A stretch of DNA of 64,000 nt from Bacteroides caecimuris. GTDB taxonomy: Bacteria; Bacteroidota; Bacteroidia; Bacteroidales; Bacteroidaceae. The translations under genes were made by a program, and so were the position numbers. Shown here in pieces: positions 44,548 to 54,108 of this stretch (within the stretch, counting starts at the first letter, position 1; every line of letters starts with the position of its first letter). The DNA is taken from positions 2,666,001-2,730,000 of the forward strand of contig NZ_CP015401.2 of assembly GCF_001688725.2 (NCBI RefSeq), in the 5' to 3' direction. The notes under the pieces are model-generated. The model had not been told where the DNA came from. It worked only from the letters and a program-made list of their open reading frames with translations, and did no database searches.

Positions 44548-46590
44548 ATGAAAAAAAGAACATTTAATAAAGTGATCTTTGCAGTATTTAGCTGCCAACT
44601 CTTATCTATATCACTTTTTGCACAACAGCAAAAGGTAGATACGACACATACATATTCTATTCCCGAAATAACAGTATCAGATATCTACCAGACCCGCGAA
44701 ATACGCTCAACCGCTCCCCTGCAAGTCTTCTCCAAAGATGCCCTGAAAAACCTGCACGCCCTGCAAGTTTCCGACGCGGTGAAACACTTTGCCGGAGTGA
44801 CCGTAAAAGATTACGGAGGTATCGGCGGACTGAAAACAGTATCCATACGAAGCCTGGGAGCCCAACATACCGCCATCGGCTATGACGGAATCACCCTAAC
44901 CGACTGCCAAACCGGACAAATAGATATCGGGCGTTTCTCGCTCGACAACGTAGACCGCCTTTCTCTAAACAACGGACAAAGCGATAACATCTTCCAACCT
45001 GCCCGCTTCTTCGCGTCAGCAGGCATATTGAATATACAGACACTCACGCCGCTATTCACCAAAGGCAAAAAGACCAACATAGCCGGAGCTTTCAAAACCG
45101 GCTCCTGGGGATTAATCAATCCCTCCCTGCTACTGGAACAACAATTCAATAAAACATGGAGCATGTCAGCCAATGGCGAATGGATGTCCTCCGACGGACA
45201 TTATCCGTACACATTACATTATGGAAATGCGGCAGAAGACCTGTCCTCACGTGAAAAACGAAAGAATACAGACGTACAGACATTCCGTGCCGAAGCCGGA
45301 CTTTACGGCAACTTCTCCGATAAAGAACAATGGCGATTGAAAGGCTACTACTTTCAGTCCTCCCGGGGACTACCCAAAGCTACAACCTTCTATAACGACC
45401 ATTCCACACAACACTTGTGGGATAAAAATACATTCATACAAAGTCAATACAAGAAAGAATTCAGCCAGCAATGGGTGTTCCAAACCTCTGCCAAGTGGAA
45501 TTGGAGCTATCAACGTTATCTGGACCCCGATACCAAGAACTCTTTTAAGAAAACGGAAAACAGCTATTACCAGCAGGAATATTATCTTTCCGCTTCTGTA
45601 TTATACAGACTGTTGAGCAACCTCTCTTTCTCACTTTCCACAGACGGAAGCATCAACACCATGAACGCCGATCTCGCCAACTTTGTACACCCCACGCGTT
45701 ACTCATGGCTAACAGCATTCGCCGGAAAATACGTAAATGACTGGTTAACAATCTCCGCATCCGCATTGGCAACCGTTATCAATGAAGATGTGAAAAAAGG
45801 CGGTAGTGCCGGCAATCACCGTAAGCTAACCCCTTATGTAAGTGCCGCTTTCAAACCTTTCCGGCATGAAGAATTCCGTGTCCGCTTCTTCTATAAAGAC
45901 ATTTTCCGTCTGGCAAGTTTCAACGACTTATATTACGAAGAAGTAGGCAACACCCAGCTAAAGCCGGAAAAGGCAAAACAATACAACATCGGACTGACAT
46001 ACAATAAAAATGTATGCCCGTTCCTACCCTATCTGTCAGCAACCATTGACGCTTATTATAACAAGGTGACAGATAAAATCATCGCCTACCCTACCAAGAA
46101 CCTTGCCGTATGGAGTATGAAGAATCTGGGTGAAGTTGATATCAAAGGCATTGATGCCACAGGAAGCCTGTCCCTCCAACCTTGGGATAAAATACGCATC
46201 AACCTCTCGGGTAACTACACATACCAACGAGCGTTAGATGTCACCTCGCCCGATCCGAACACGTATGAATCGACATACAAACATCAAATAGCCTACACTC
46301 CCCGCGTATCTGCTTCGGGACAGGCAGGTGTCGAAACACCGTGGATCAATCTGTCTTATTCATTCCTTTTTTCCGGAAAACGCTATGCTTTAGGACAAAA
46401 CATTGCCGAAAACCGATTGGATAGTTATAGCGACCATAGCATTTCGGCAAACCGTGACTTTCTAATCAGAAAAATCACGACCTCTTTCAGCGTGGAAGTA
46501 TTGAACCTGCTGGATAAGAATTACGAGATTGTGAAATATTTCCCAATGCCCGGACGATCCGTAAGGGCGACAATAAAAATAAGATATTAA
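44548..46590 (+). CDS. btuB: TonB-dependent cobalamin receptor BtuB
   Basis: 680 residues. A signal peptide (to about 25), a TonB-box-like start (I-P-E-I-T-V-S-D near 38), a plug (about 50-165; S-I-R-S-L-G-A-Q-H near 105) and a barrel ending in I-K-I-R-Y. There is no carboxypeptidase-D domain, unlike SusC. The cobalamin riboswitch directly upstream identifies the cargo as a corrinoid. The next gene begins 24 bp later. Confidence 0.9.
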   Translation: MKKRTFNKVIFAVFSCQLLSISLFAQQQKVDTTHTYSIPEITVSDIYQTREIRSTAPLQVFSKDALKNLHALQVSDAVKHFAGVTVKDYGGIGGLKTVSIRSLGAQHTAIGYDGITLTDCQTGQIDIGRFSLDNVDRLSLNNGQSDNIFQPARFFASAGILNIQTLTPLFTKGKKTNIAGAFKTGSWGLINPSLLLEQQFNKTWSMSANGEWMSSDGHYPYTLHYGNAAEDLSSREKRKNTDVQTFRAEAGLYGNFSDKEQWRLKGYYFQSSRGLPKATTFYNDHSTQHLWDKNTFIQSQYKKEFSQQWVFQTSAKWNWSYQRYLDPDTKNSFKKTENSYYQQEYYLSASVLYRLLSNLSFSLSTDGSINTMNADLANFVHPTRYSWLTAFAGKYVNDWLTISASALATVINEDVKKGGSAGNHRKLTPYVSAAFKPFRHEEFRVRFFYKDIFRLASFNDLYYEEVGNTQLKPEKAKQYNIGLTYNKNVCPFLPYLSATIDAYYNKVTDKIIAYPTKNLAVWSMKNLGEVDIKGIDATGSLSLQPWDKIRINLSGNYTYQRALDVTSPDPNTYESTYKHQIAYTPRVSASGQAGVETPWINLSYSFLFSGKRYALGQNIAENRLDSYSDHSISANRDFLIRKITTSFSVEVLNLLDKNYEIVKYFPMPGRSVRATIKIRY

Positions 46591-46613
46591 CTATTACAAA
46601 GTAAGATATTGAC

Positions 46614-48587
46614 GTGAAAAGGAAACTAATATATATATTCTCGTGCTGGCTGTCATTGATAATCTTATTTGCGGCATGTGATGATATGGAGGACAAGCCC
46701 TTCACATCAGGCATTATAGGCGATCCGACAGAAACGGGTACTGCCGAATTATATGTATTATGCGAAGGACTGTTCAATCAGAACAATAGCTCGCTGGCAC
46801 GTTTTTCTTTCGGCAACCGGCAAATGATTCGTGACTATTTCAAAGCAGTCAACCGCCGGGGACTAGGAGATACAGCCAACGACATGGCTATCTACGGAAA
46901 CAAGATATATGTGATAGTCAATATCTCCAGTACGGTAGAAGTGATAGACTTTCGTACGGGAAGCTCATTGAAACAGATTCAGATGTTGGCAGAAAACGGA
47001 AGTTCCCGTCAACCACGCTACATCGCTTTTCACAAAGAAAAGGCATACGTATGTTCATACGATGGAACCGTTGCACGTATAGACACAACCTCCCTATCCA
47101 TAGAAGCTATCACATCAGTGGGACGCAACCCCGACGGTATTTGTGTACAAAACGAAAAGTTGTATATTTCCAATTCCGGTGGGTTGGACTATTCATCAGG
47201 ACTGGGGGTAGACAACACGGTATCTGTTGTCGATATTGCCACATTTAAAGAAATTAGCAAACTAACAGTAGGTCCGAATCCCGGTAAAATAGTAGCAGGT
47301 CCGGACGAAACCGTTTATGTTGCCACCCGTGGCGAAGATGTAGAAGCCGGCAATTATAACTTCGTCAAGATAGACTGCCGGACAAACAAAGTTACTCAAT
47401 CTAACGAGAAAGTACAAAACTTTGCCATCGATGGAGAGATTGCCTATCTATACAATTACAATTACATCACACAGAACTCTTCTATCAAGATGTTCAATCT
47501 GAAAACAGCAGAGACAATCCGTGAGAATTTCATAACTGACGGAACAGTAATTAAGACGCCATACGGCATCAACATCAATCCTTACAGCAACAATGTATAT
47601 ATCACCGAAGCCCGTGATTACACCACCTATGGCGACTTGCTTTGTTTCAACCAACAAGGACAACTCCTGTTCCGTCTGAACAACATCGGGCTTAACCCGA
47701 ATACAATTGCATTCAGCAACAAAGCCTCACTAAGCGATGTTGATGGCAACGATGATGATAAGGAGAATCCTCTGGCTTTCGCCAATAAAGTATGGGAATA
47801 TCGCCCTGCCCCCGGACAGTTTATCAACACCACCACTTCAGCATATAAGGAGGGCTTTACTTATGATGATATACTGGAAGAAGCAACCCGCAGAATCCAA
47901 CAGAAATCACTCCTTACATTGGGAGGATTCGGCGGTTACATTGTTTTAGGATTTCCACAACCCATTCCGAATGTAACAGGAGAGTATGACTTCAAGATAA
48001 AAGGCAATGCTTACTACAACTCCAAAACCGGAACAGGAGCATTGGGCGGAAGTGCAGAACCGGGCATCGTATTTGTATCCAAAGATGTAAATGGCAATGG
48101 AATGCCTGACGACGAGTGGTATGAATTGAAAGGAAGCGAATATGGGCAAGACACTGAAACACGCAGATATGAAATAACCTATCACCGCCCTACCTCCGCT
48201 AACCAAAACGTATTATGGAAAGACAATCAAGGCAACGAAGGATATATCTTCCGCAACAGCTTCCATAACCAGGAATCATATTATCCACTTTGGATAGAAA
48301 GTGATGAAATCACATTCCAAGGAACACGTCTAAAAGATAATGCCGTTTTAGAGAACGGATTATGGGTAGGATACTGCTATCCGTGGGGATATGCAGACAA
48401 CCATCCTAACAACAAGGAAGGAAGCAATTTCAAGATAGATTGGGCTGTGGATAGTAATGGCAGTCCGGTGGACTTGGATCAAATCGACTTCGTAAAGATT
48501 ATGACCGCAGTCAATCAGGATGCAGGACAAATGGGCGAAATATCAACCGAAGTCACCACCATTGAAAACTTACATTTTAAGAAATAA
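46614..48587 (+). CDS. BtuG-like propeller lipoprotein with extra C-terminal domain
   Basis: 657 residues, start GTG 46614, chosen because it opens a signal ending with L-F-A-A-C22. Residues about 40-370 are YncE/DUF5074-like beta-propeller repeats (G-N-K-I-Y-V, K-A-Y-V-C-S, E-K-L-Y-I-S, N-N-V-Y-I-T). BtuG proteins of Bacteroides are surface lipoproteins of this kind that bind cobalamin and hand it to BtuB. A second part (about 390-657) with a D-V-N-G-N-G-M-P-D-D-E-W-Y-E-L-K-G segment is an added domain not needed for the propeller. Between btuB and a DUF4465 gene. Confidence 0.75.
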   Translation: MKRKLIYIFSCWLSLIILFAACDDMEDKPFTSGIIGDPTETGTAELYVLCEGLFNQNNSSLARFSFGNRQMIRDYFKAVNRRGLGDTANDMAIYGNKIYVIVNISSTVEVIDFRTGSSLKQIQMLAENGSSRQPRYIAFHKEKAYVCSYDGTVARIDTTSLSIEAITSVGRNPDGICVQNEKLYISNSGGLDYSSGLGVDNTVSVVDIATFKEISKLTVGPNPGKIVAGPDETVYVATRGEDVEAGNYNFVKIDCRTNKVTQSNEKVQNFAIDGEIAYLYNYNYITQNSSIKMFNLKTAETIRENFITDGTVIKTPYGININPYSNNVYITEARDYTTYGDLLCFNQQGQLLFRLNNIGLNPNTIAFSNKASLSDVDGNDDDKENPLAFANKVWEYRPAPGQFINTTTSAYKEGFTYDDILEEATRRIQQKSLLTLGGFGGYIVLGFPQPIPNVTGEYDFKIKGNAYYNSKTGTGALGGSAEPGIVFVSKDVNGNGMPDDEWYELKGSEYGQDTETRRYEITYHRPTSANQNVLWKDNQGNEGYIFRNSFHNQESYYPLWIESDEITFQGTRLKDNAVLENGLWVGYCYPWGYADNHPNNKEGSNFKIDWAVDSNGSPVDLDQIDFVKIMTAVNQDAGQMGEISTEVTTIENLHFKK

Positions 48588-48616
48588 TTAATTAATAACT
48601 AAAATCAGAAAAGAAC

Positions 48617-49399
48617 ATGAAGAAATTATCTTTATTATTACTGTTATCAGTATTTGTATTTTGTGGGTGTAGCGATGATGACGATGATGTAAAGAATGAA
48701 GTGGTAATTAACTTCGAAAATCAATTACCTCAAAGTGAATCCGAATTAAAGGCTGAAGAAGGAGTGAAAGAGAACCCTGCTGACTATTATTACAAATGGA
48801 ACTTTAAAGACCCGAATAATTTAGTTGAGTTTGCTCATTACTACGCAGAATGGGGATTTGGAGGTGGATTTACTTATACTAACAAGACAGACGTCACTAC
48901 TCCCGGGTACACCAATATCAGTGCTATTACCGCAAAAGGAAAGAATGGAAAAGTTTATTTTACTTCCCACTCCAGCAGCTTCACTCCAGCCCAAATCACC
49001 AACCTCCATCCTGACAAATATGAATTTAAGGGTGCATGGATTACAAATACAACTTATGCCTACCTAGCTATCAAAGACGGTAATGATGGCAATAGCCCTT
49101 CAAGAGTAAAACGATTCAGCAATGGAGACTGGTTTAAAATTACAGCAGTAGGTTACCGAACAAACGGGACAGAAATAGGTAGAGTAGATTTTTATCTTGC
49201 CGACTTCAGAGATGGAAAAACTAAAATCGTGAATACTTGGGAGTGGTTTGACTGGAGTTACATTGAAGATGCTGCCTACATTCAATTCGAACTAAGTTCC
49301 ACAGATAATTCAGAATATGAAAATGAAGGAGTATTAGTTTCTAGTATGAACACCCCTTCTTATTTCTGCCTTGACGGTATTACACTTATCGAAGACTAA
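48617..49399 (+). CDS. DUF4465 surface lipoprotein, candidate B12-binding protein (BtuH type)
   Basis: 260 residues, lipobox C18 (F-C-G-C-S) followed by D-D-D-D-D, typical of surface export. The body is beta-rich and of the DUF4465 family ([11 protein letters not shown] near 75; Y-A-Y-L-A-I-K-D-G near 150; [11 protein letters not shown] at the end). To my recollection proteins of this family in B12 loci were shown to bind corrinoids and called BtuH; place and family agree, but the substrate is inferred. Confidence 0.7.
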   Translation: MKKLSLLLLLSVFVFCGCSDDDDDVKNEVVINFENQLPQSESELKAEEGVKENPADYYYKWNFKDPNNLVEFAHYYAEWGFGGGFTYTNKTDVTTPGYTNISAITAKGKNGKVYFTSHSSSFTPAQITNLHPDKYEFKGAWITNTTYAYLAIKDGNDGNSPSRVKRFSNGDWFKITAVGYRTNGTEIGRVDFYLADFRDGKTKIVNTWEWFDWSYIEDAAYIQFELSSTDNSEYENEGVLVSSMNTPSYFCLDGITLIED

Positions 49400-49458
49400 A
49401 CAACCAACTGTTTAATTAATTGAGATTGAGCTTAACATCAATCGACCTCATCATTTTA

Positions 49459-49551
49459 AAGAGGCTGTCTGAAAAGTCGTTAGTAACTATAACTCCCCTT
49501 CTTCGGGAAGGAGGAGAATGAGGATAGAACCGACTTTTTAGACAGTCTCTT
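49459..49551. repeat. 93-bp inverted repeat, MITE-like or terminator
   Basis: The ends AAGAGGCTGTCTGAAAAGTCG (49459-49479) and its complement at 49531-49551 pair at all but two or three positions; inside lies a CCCTTC-TTCG-GAAGG hairpin. It sits 60 bp after the B12 operon. The remaining bases up to 49677 show nothing else. Confidence 0.55.
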
Positions 49552-49677
49552 CTGCACCAGAATGAATCTATTTTGTTAGAGATGTGATCGCCCTGAATCA
49601 AATCCCCAAGAATGACAACTGAACCAAAAACAGGTAGAGGTACTCTATCTCTCCCCCTATTCAACTCAATGTCCGCG

Positions 49678-50310
49678 TCAGTTCAATGTCCATGTCAACA
49701 CAAAGTCCGGACAAATACGATAACCGACAGAGTAAAGTTCCTGCTGCTCCGTCGCCAACTCTTGAACCTGAAAGGTTCCTTGCTCTTGAGGAATAAAATG
49801 CGTCAAACGAAGTTTACGAAGGTCAGCGTCCGCGTTTTCCATCCGTTTAAAAACAGCCTCCTTTGCTGACCAATGCAATAACAGTCCCCAAGTCATATCG
49901 TCCTGATAAGGTTCCGTTTGTTCGTCAGAACGGATATACCGATCAGATACCTTGTGAACGCGTTGAGCATATTGCTCAATATCAATGCCCGCCGGAGTGA
50001 AAGAAGCAAGCATCACAGCTACATAACCTTTCGTATGAGAAATACTGATGAAAAAAGAATGATCCGTCAGATACGGTTTTCCTTCGAGGGAATAACCGAT
50101 TTCCTTATCCTCCTGCAACATGGAATACAACAAAACACGAACAGACAACCATTCCATCTTACGACGTTCGGAAACAAAACGATGCAATTCCTGTTCACAG
50201 AAAGCTCTGCGCACATCCGGCAAAAGAGCCAACAGAACCTCCAAAGGCTCTTCCATCTTCCAAACAGCCCACTGTATATCATCCATCTTATGCTGCAGAA
50301 ATAACGCCAT
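49678..50310 (-). CDS. 4'-phosphopantetheinyl transferase (Sfp type)
   Basis: 210 residues. Motifs of the superfamily: I-S-I-S-H-T-K-G near 90, G-I-D-I-E near 108 (Mg-binding Asp) and W-S-A-K-E-A-V-F-K near 147. It attaches the phosphopantetheine arm to acyl or peptidyl carrier proteins. It is the last gene of a minus-strand run (mutY, ssb, gldE, this gene); Bacteroides often keep it behind gldE. Confidence 0.88.
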   Translation of the reverse strand: MALFLQHKMDDIQWAVWKMEEPLEVLLALLPDVRRAFCEQELHRFVSERRKMEWLSVRVLLYSMLQEDKEIGYSLEGKPYLTDHSFFISISHTKGYVAVMLASFTPAGIDIEQYAQRVHKVSDRYIRSDEQTEPYQDDMTWGLLLHWSAKEAVFKRMENADADLRKLRLTHFIPQEQGTFQVQELATEQQELYSVGYRICPDFVLTWTLN

Positions 50311-50353
50311 CTTACGTTTGCTTGATTATGCTTTCAAAATTATGATTTCAAGA

Positions 50354-51706
50354 TTATTCTTTCTCTTCCGAGTCTTCCGTGTCCTTCGGCAGAATTGTAA
50401 ACTTCACCTTCAGGATACGACGACTATCCATTTCGAGCACTTCAAACTCATAATGGTGATAAGTTACTTTCTCATGCAATGCCGGGAATTCTCCTTTAAT
50501 TTCGAGCAACATACCCGCCAATGTATCCGCATCTCCTACCACCTTTTCAAACTCGTCTTCGTCTACTTTCGTAATCTTATAGAAATCCGTCAACTGCGTC
50601 TTCGCTTCAAATATCCAGGTATGGTCATTCAAGACAACGTATGTACGTTCTTCATCATCATATTCATCGTGAATCTCCCCCACAATCTCTTCGATAATAT
50701 CCTCCATTGTCACCAGTCCGGAAGTTCCTCCAAACTCATCCACAACAATGGCAATATGGATCTTATTCGCCTGAAAATCACGCAACAAGTCATCAATCAT
50801 CTTCGTCTCCGGCACAAAATAAGCCGGACGGATCAATGACTGCCAACGGAAATTATCCCCTTTGCTGACATGAGGCAACAGGTCTTTAATATACAATACC
50901 CCCTTGATATTATCCCGCGAACCGGAATAGATAGGAATACGCGAATAAGCATTGTCAATGATACATTGCATTACCTCCTTGAAAGAGGCACGGATATCCA
51001 AATCGACCATATCCAAACGTGATGTCATCACTTCTTTCACTGTTTCACCGCCGAAACGGATAATGCCCTCCAAAATATTATTCTCTTCAGAAAGCTCCGC
51101 TTTATCTGTCAGTTCCAATGCATGCGACAATTCATCGACAGAAATATTGTGGCTCTTCTTTACAAAATGCTTATTTAAAAAAGTAGTTGAACGTACAAGC
51201 ACAGTAGCCACCGGACGGAACAGTTTTTCCAAAAAGTAAATCCCCGGTGCCGAAAAACGGCAAAAAGCCAACGTCTTCTGTGCCGAATAGATTTTCGGCA
51301 TGATTTCACCGAACAACAACAATAGGAAAGTCAGGATGACGGTCAGTATCAAGAACTCTGCCAATGGAGAATGAAAGACAAATACATTCATAAAGAAGAA
51401 GTTGCAGAGAATGATAATGGTTACATTCACAAAGTTGTTTGTAATCAATATCGTTGCCAGAAGGCGTTCTGAATCCCCCAACAAGGCACTTATTTTTTCG
51501 TCGGAAGGATGATTCTGTTCATCAATATCATTCCGGTCGGAAGGAGTAAGTGAGAAAAAAGCTATTTCGGAAGCCGAAGCAAAGCCGGAAGCAAGCAGAA
51601 GTACACCTGCCAATACTATGGCAATAATAGCAGAGATAGAAGGAGTGTTTACGGTAATACCGTTGAAAATGTCAGCCAATTGGCTTAAATAACCATCTGA
51701 GTCCAA
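50354..51706 (-). CDS. gldE: GldE-type CBS-domain membrane protein
   Basis: 450 residues. Four N-terminal helices form the CNNM/DUF21 domain (about 20-205), followed by a CBS pair (about 220-340; V-M-T-S-R near 228) and a CorC/HlyC-like tail (about 345-435). This layout is the CorC family; in Bacteroidetes the member beside ssb is called GldE because it is needed for gliding in Flavobacterium. Bacteroides do not glide, so here it may serve envelope or ion homeostasis. Confidence 0.85.
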   Translation of the reverse strand: MDSDGYLSQLADIFNGITVNTPSISAIIAIVLAGVLLLASGFASASEIAFFSLTPSDRNDIDEQNHPSDEKISALLGDSERLLATILITNNFVNVTIIILCNFFFMNVFVFHSPLAEFLILTVILTFLLLLFGEIMPKIYSAQKTLAFCRFSAPGIYFLEKLFRPVATVLVRSTTFLNKHFVKKSHNISVDELSHALELTDKAELSEENNILEGIIRFGGETVKEVMTSRLDMVDLDIRASFKEVMQCIIDNAYSRIPIYSGSRDNIKGVLYIKDLLPHVSKGDNFRWQSLIRPAYFVPETKMIDDLLRDFQANKIHIAIVVDEFGGTSGLVTMEDIIEEIVGEIHDEYDDEERTYVVLNDHTWIFEAKTQLTDFYKITKVDEDEFEKVVGDADTLAGMLLEIKGEFPALHEKVTYHHYEFEVLEMDSRRILKVKFTILPKDTEDSEEKE

Positions 51707-51784
51707 AGAATCTAAATTTTAATTAAACAAAAGACAATGTGCCAAGAAGCTCGCAAAAACCTATTGGCACACTATCACATTATC

Positions 51785-52258
51785 TTAGAACGGCAAATCA
51801 TCTGCCGGATTATCTTGCACGGATTGTGCCTGCTGCGTTTGTTGCGGCTGACCGGAAACCGGTTGTTGCTGTTGCCCCATCGCTGGTTGTCCGGAAGCAG
51901 AAACTCCCGCACCCGGATTGGCTCCTTTCGGAGACAGCATTTCCATATTATCCACATAAATTTCGGTGATATAACGCATAGCACCCGACTGGTCGCTATA
52001 AGAACGTGTTCTTATCTTTCCTTCCAGATACAATTTGTCACCTTTGTGCACATACTTATCCACAATCTCCGCCAAACGGTTGGATGCAACGATATTATGC
52101 CACTCTGTTCTTTCGGGAATCTGGGTTCCATTAGCCAACGTATATCCACGATCCGTTGTAGCCAATGGGAAAGTTGCTACTGCCGAACCTGTATCGAAGT
52201 ATTTTACCCGCGGATCTTGTCCTACGTTTCCCAACAATATCACTTTATTTACTGACAT
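51785..52258 (-). CDS. ssb: Single-stranded DNA-binding protein
   Basis: 157 residues. An OB fold covers about 1-110 (K-V-I-L-L-G-N-V-G, W-H-N-I-V, L-Y-L-E-G-K-I-R-T-R-S). A flexible Gln/Pro/Gly-rich linker follows, and the tail ends D-D-L-P-F, the acidic tip that binds partner proteins. It lies between mutY and gldE. Confidence 0.93.
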   Translation of the reverse strand: MSVNKVILLGNVGQDPRVKYFDTGSAVATFPLATTDRGYTLANGTQIPERTEWHNIVASNRLAEIVDKYVHKGDKLYLEGKIRTRSYSDQSGAMRYITEIYVDNMEMLSPKGANPGAGVSASGQPAMGQQQQPVSGQPQQTQQAQSVQDNPADDLPF

Positions 52259-52298
52259 ATCTGTATCAAGTTTATGATTCTTAAATCAAATCTGTCGC

Positions 52299-52306
52299 CA
52301 AAATTA
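52299..52306 (-). promoter_or_regulatory. -7 element of ssb
   Basis: TAATTTTG on the minus strand fits TAnnTTTG, 40 bp before the ssb start; the -33 match is weak. Confidence 0.4.
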
Positions 52307-52330
52307 AACAGAATAACAATAGGATGCAAG

Positions 52331-52420
52331 AATTTTAAGTATTAAGTATAAAATCAAGTATTAAGTACTAAATTTTAAGTATGCGGTTCATGGCGCAGCC
52401 TAATACTTAAAACTTAATAC
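52331..52420. repeat. Direct and inverted TTAAGTATTAAGTA repeats
   Basis: AATTTTAAGTAT occurs at 52331-52342 and 52371-52382; AAGTATTAAGTA occurs at 52337-52348 and 52356-52367; the inverse TACTTAAAACTTAATACTTA lies at 52404-52423. AAATTTTAAGTAT (52370-52382) and ATACTTAAAACTT (52403-52415) form a stem. It may end mutY transcripts. Confidence 0.55.
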
Positions 52421-53467
52421 TTAATGCCCATCCATTGCTTGTAACAGGGTCTGCACCAATTTTGAAACAGCGTATTGTTCCAGTTCTTCGACTTTTATTT
52501 TTTGGAAGCCACTGAAAGAAGTCAAATTCTTAGATAAAGTCACCTCATATAGATTAGCATAGATAACCCGGTGAGACAGTACATGCTTTATTTCTCTGCA
52601 AACCGTACGTACCACCGGTACTTCCCCCAGTGCAAAGAGTGCACGGAATTCCGGTAAAGTCAAAAAATCTTCTTCCGAAAGAGGCACTGGAGTTTCTATC
52701 AATGGCAGTTCAAACAGATTTTTCCAAATATCATTGCCCGTCCGTTTATTTATAAAGGTATACGCGCCCGCACGTACATAAATATAATTAAAGTAACGGT
52801 TCGTTGTCTTTGTTTTGTGTTGCTTCACTGGAAGTGTTGCCACCAAGCCTTTTGAAAGCGCCGAGCAACTGCCCGCCAACGGACAAAACAAACAATCGGG
52901 CGATTGCGGAGTGCACTGAATCGCTCCGAAATCCATTATTCCCTGATTATAAACAGCCGGATGCTTCTTATCCAGCATCTCATCCGCCAATGCTGCAAAG
53001 AGCTTTTTTCCTTCCGTCGAATCAATCGGAGTATCGATGCCGAAATAACGGGAAAGCACCCGGTACACATTACCGTCCACCACCGCATAAGGCATACCAT
53101 AAGCAAACGAACAAATTGCCGCTGCTGTATACTCCCCCACTCCTTTCAGAGCCAGCACTTCCTGATACGTTTTCGGGAAAACCCCATTCATGCTTTTGGC
53201 AGCAGCATGAAGATTGCGGGCACGTGAGTAATATCCCAGTCCTTGCCAGTATTTCATCACTTCATCCTCCTCCGCAGCGGCTAAAGTCAGCACATCAGGA
53301 AAACGTTTGATAAAGCGAAGAAAATAATCATACCCCTGCGCCACCCGAGTCTGTTGAAGAATAATCTCCGAAATCCAAATCAGATACGGATCGGTAGAAT
53401 CCCTCCAGGGTAGTTCACGTTTGTTCTCTTTATACCACTCTACAATTGCTTTAGTAAACACGCTCAT
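52421..53467 (-). CDS. mutY: A/G-specific adenine DNA glycosylase
   Basis: 348 residues. The helix-hairpin-helix-GPD part includes L-K-G-V-G-E-Y-T-A-A-A-I near 105 and the catalytic V-D-G-N-V-Y-R-V near 130. The 4Fe-4S site is C-T-P-Q-S-P-D-C-L-F-C-P-L-A-G-S-C (near 187-203). The C-terminal NUDIX-like part recognises 8-oxoG. It removes A opposite 8-oxoG. Divergent from the HU gene. Confidence 0.93.
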   Translation of the reverse strand: MSVFTKAIVEWYKENKRELPWRDSTDPYLIWISEIILQQTRVAQGYDYFLRFIKRFPDVLTLAAAEEDEVMKYWQGLGYYSRARNLHAAAKSMNGVFPKTYQEVLALKGVGEYTAAAICSFAYGMPYAVVDGNVYRVLSRYFGIDTPIDSTEGKKLFAALADEMLDKKHPAVYNQGIMDFGAIQCTPQSPDCLFCPLAGSCSALSKGLVATLPVKQHKTKTTNRYFNYIYVRAGAYTFINKRTGNDIWKNLFELPLIETPVPLSEEDFLTLPEFRALFALGEVPVVRTVCREIKHVLSHRVIYANLYEVTLSKNLTSFSGFQKIKVEELEQYAVSKLVQTLLQAMDGH

Positions 53468-53620
53468 ATCCTCGTTCCTAGTGTATTATCTAACATTTAT
53501 CTTCTCTATTCTACCCAAAAGGCACACAAAAGTAACTCTTTTGGTTCTAAGAAACCCCTATGCCACTATTTTTTTAGAAAAAATGTGCAGAATATATTTT
53601 TTTAGGAGCTTAAAAAGCTA

Positions 53621-53628
53621 TATATTTG
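53621..53628 (+). promoter_or_regulatory. Promoter of the HU gene
   Basis: TATATTTG fits TAnnTTTG; a T-run 19 bp upstream serves as poor -33. Start site near 53635, about 45 bp before ATG 53680, which has AAGGAAAA before it. Confidence 0.5.
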
Positions 53629-53679
53629 CAGTCCAAAAAATTAGCAATAACATAATAATAATATTTTTTTTAAGGAAAA

Positions 53680-53955
53680 ATGACTAAAGCAGATATTGTA
53701 AACGAGATTACAAAGAAAACTGGGATTGACAAGCAGACAGTTCTTACAACAGTTGAGGCATTTATGGATGCAGTAAAGGATTCACTGTCTAACGATGAGA
53801 ACGTATACTTACGTGGATTTGGTAGTTTCGTAGTAAAGAAAAGAGCGCAAAAAACTGCTCGTAACATTTCTAAAAATACTACGATCATTATTCCGGAGCA
53901 CAATATTCCGGCTTTCAAACCGGCTAAGACATTTACAATTTCAGTAAAAAAATAA
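53680..53955 (+). CDS. hup: HU-family DNA-binding protein
   Basis: 91 residues, standard HU length. The sequence starts M-T-K-A-D-I-V-N-E-I; the arm contains R-G-F-G-S-F-V and the I-P-x-x-x-x-P-A-F-K-P segment near the end, both hallmarks of HU. It bends and packs chromosomal DNA. The 30-residue ribosomal peptide gene follows after 34 bp. Confidence 0.93.
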   Translation: MTKADIVNEITKKTGIDKQTVLTTVEAFMDAVKDSLSNDENVYLRGFGSFVVKKRAQKTARNISKNTTIIIPEHNIPAFKPAKTFTISVKK

Positions 53956-53989
53956 TAAACAAGAGTATTAACCCATAAAATGTGAAGCT

Positions 53990-54082
53990 ATGCCAAGCGG
54001 AAAAAAGAAAAAAAGACATAAAATGTCTACGCACAAGCGTAAAAAAAGACTAAGAAAGAACAGACATAAAAGCAAAAAATAA
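53990..54082 (+). CDS. Very small basic protein, AURKAIP1/COX24 (mS38/bS22-like)
   Basis: 30 residues: M-P-S-G-K-K-K-K-R-H-K then M-S-T-H-K-R-K-K-R-L-R-K-N-R-H-K. More than half are Lys, Arg or His. The pattern is that of the AURKAIP1/COX24 domain, found in mitochondrial mS38 and in small bacterial ribosomal proteins such as bS22; in Bacteroidetes such genes lie between HU and RNase G. Likely a small-subunit ribosomal peptide. Confidence 0.8.
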   Translation: MPSGKKKKRHKMSTHKRKKRLRKNRHKSKK

Positions 54083-54108
54083 TTTTTAAGTCTGGATCAC
54101 ACAGAAAT

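Noticed and set aside
49612..49869. Frame across the PPTase end and intergenic region
   Set aside because: Overlaps the PPTase gene on the other strand and has no protein-like composition.
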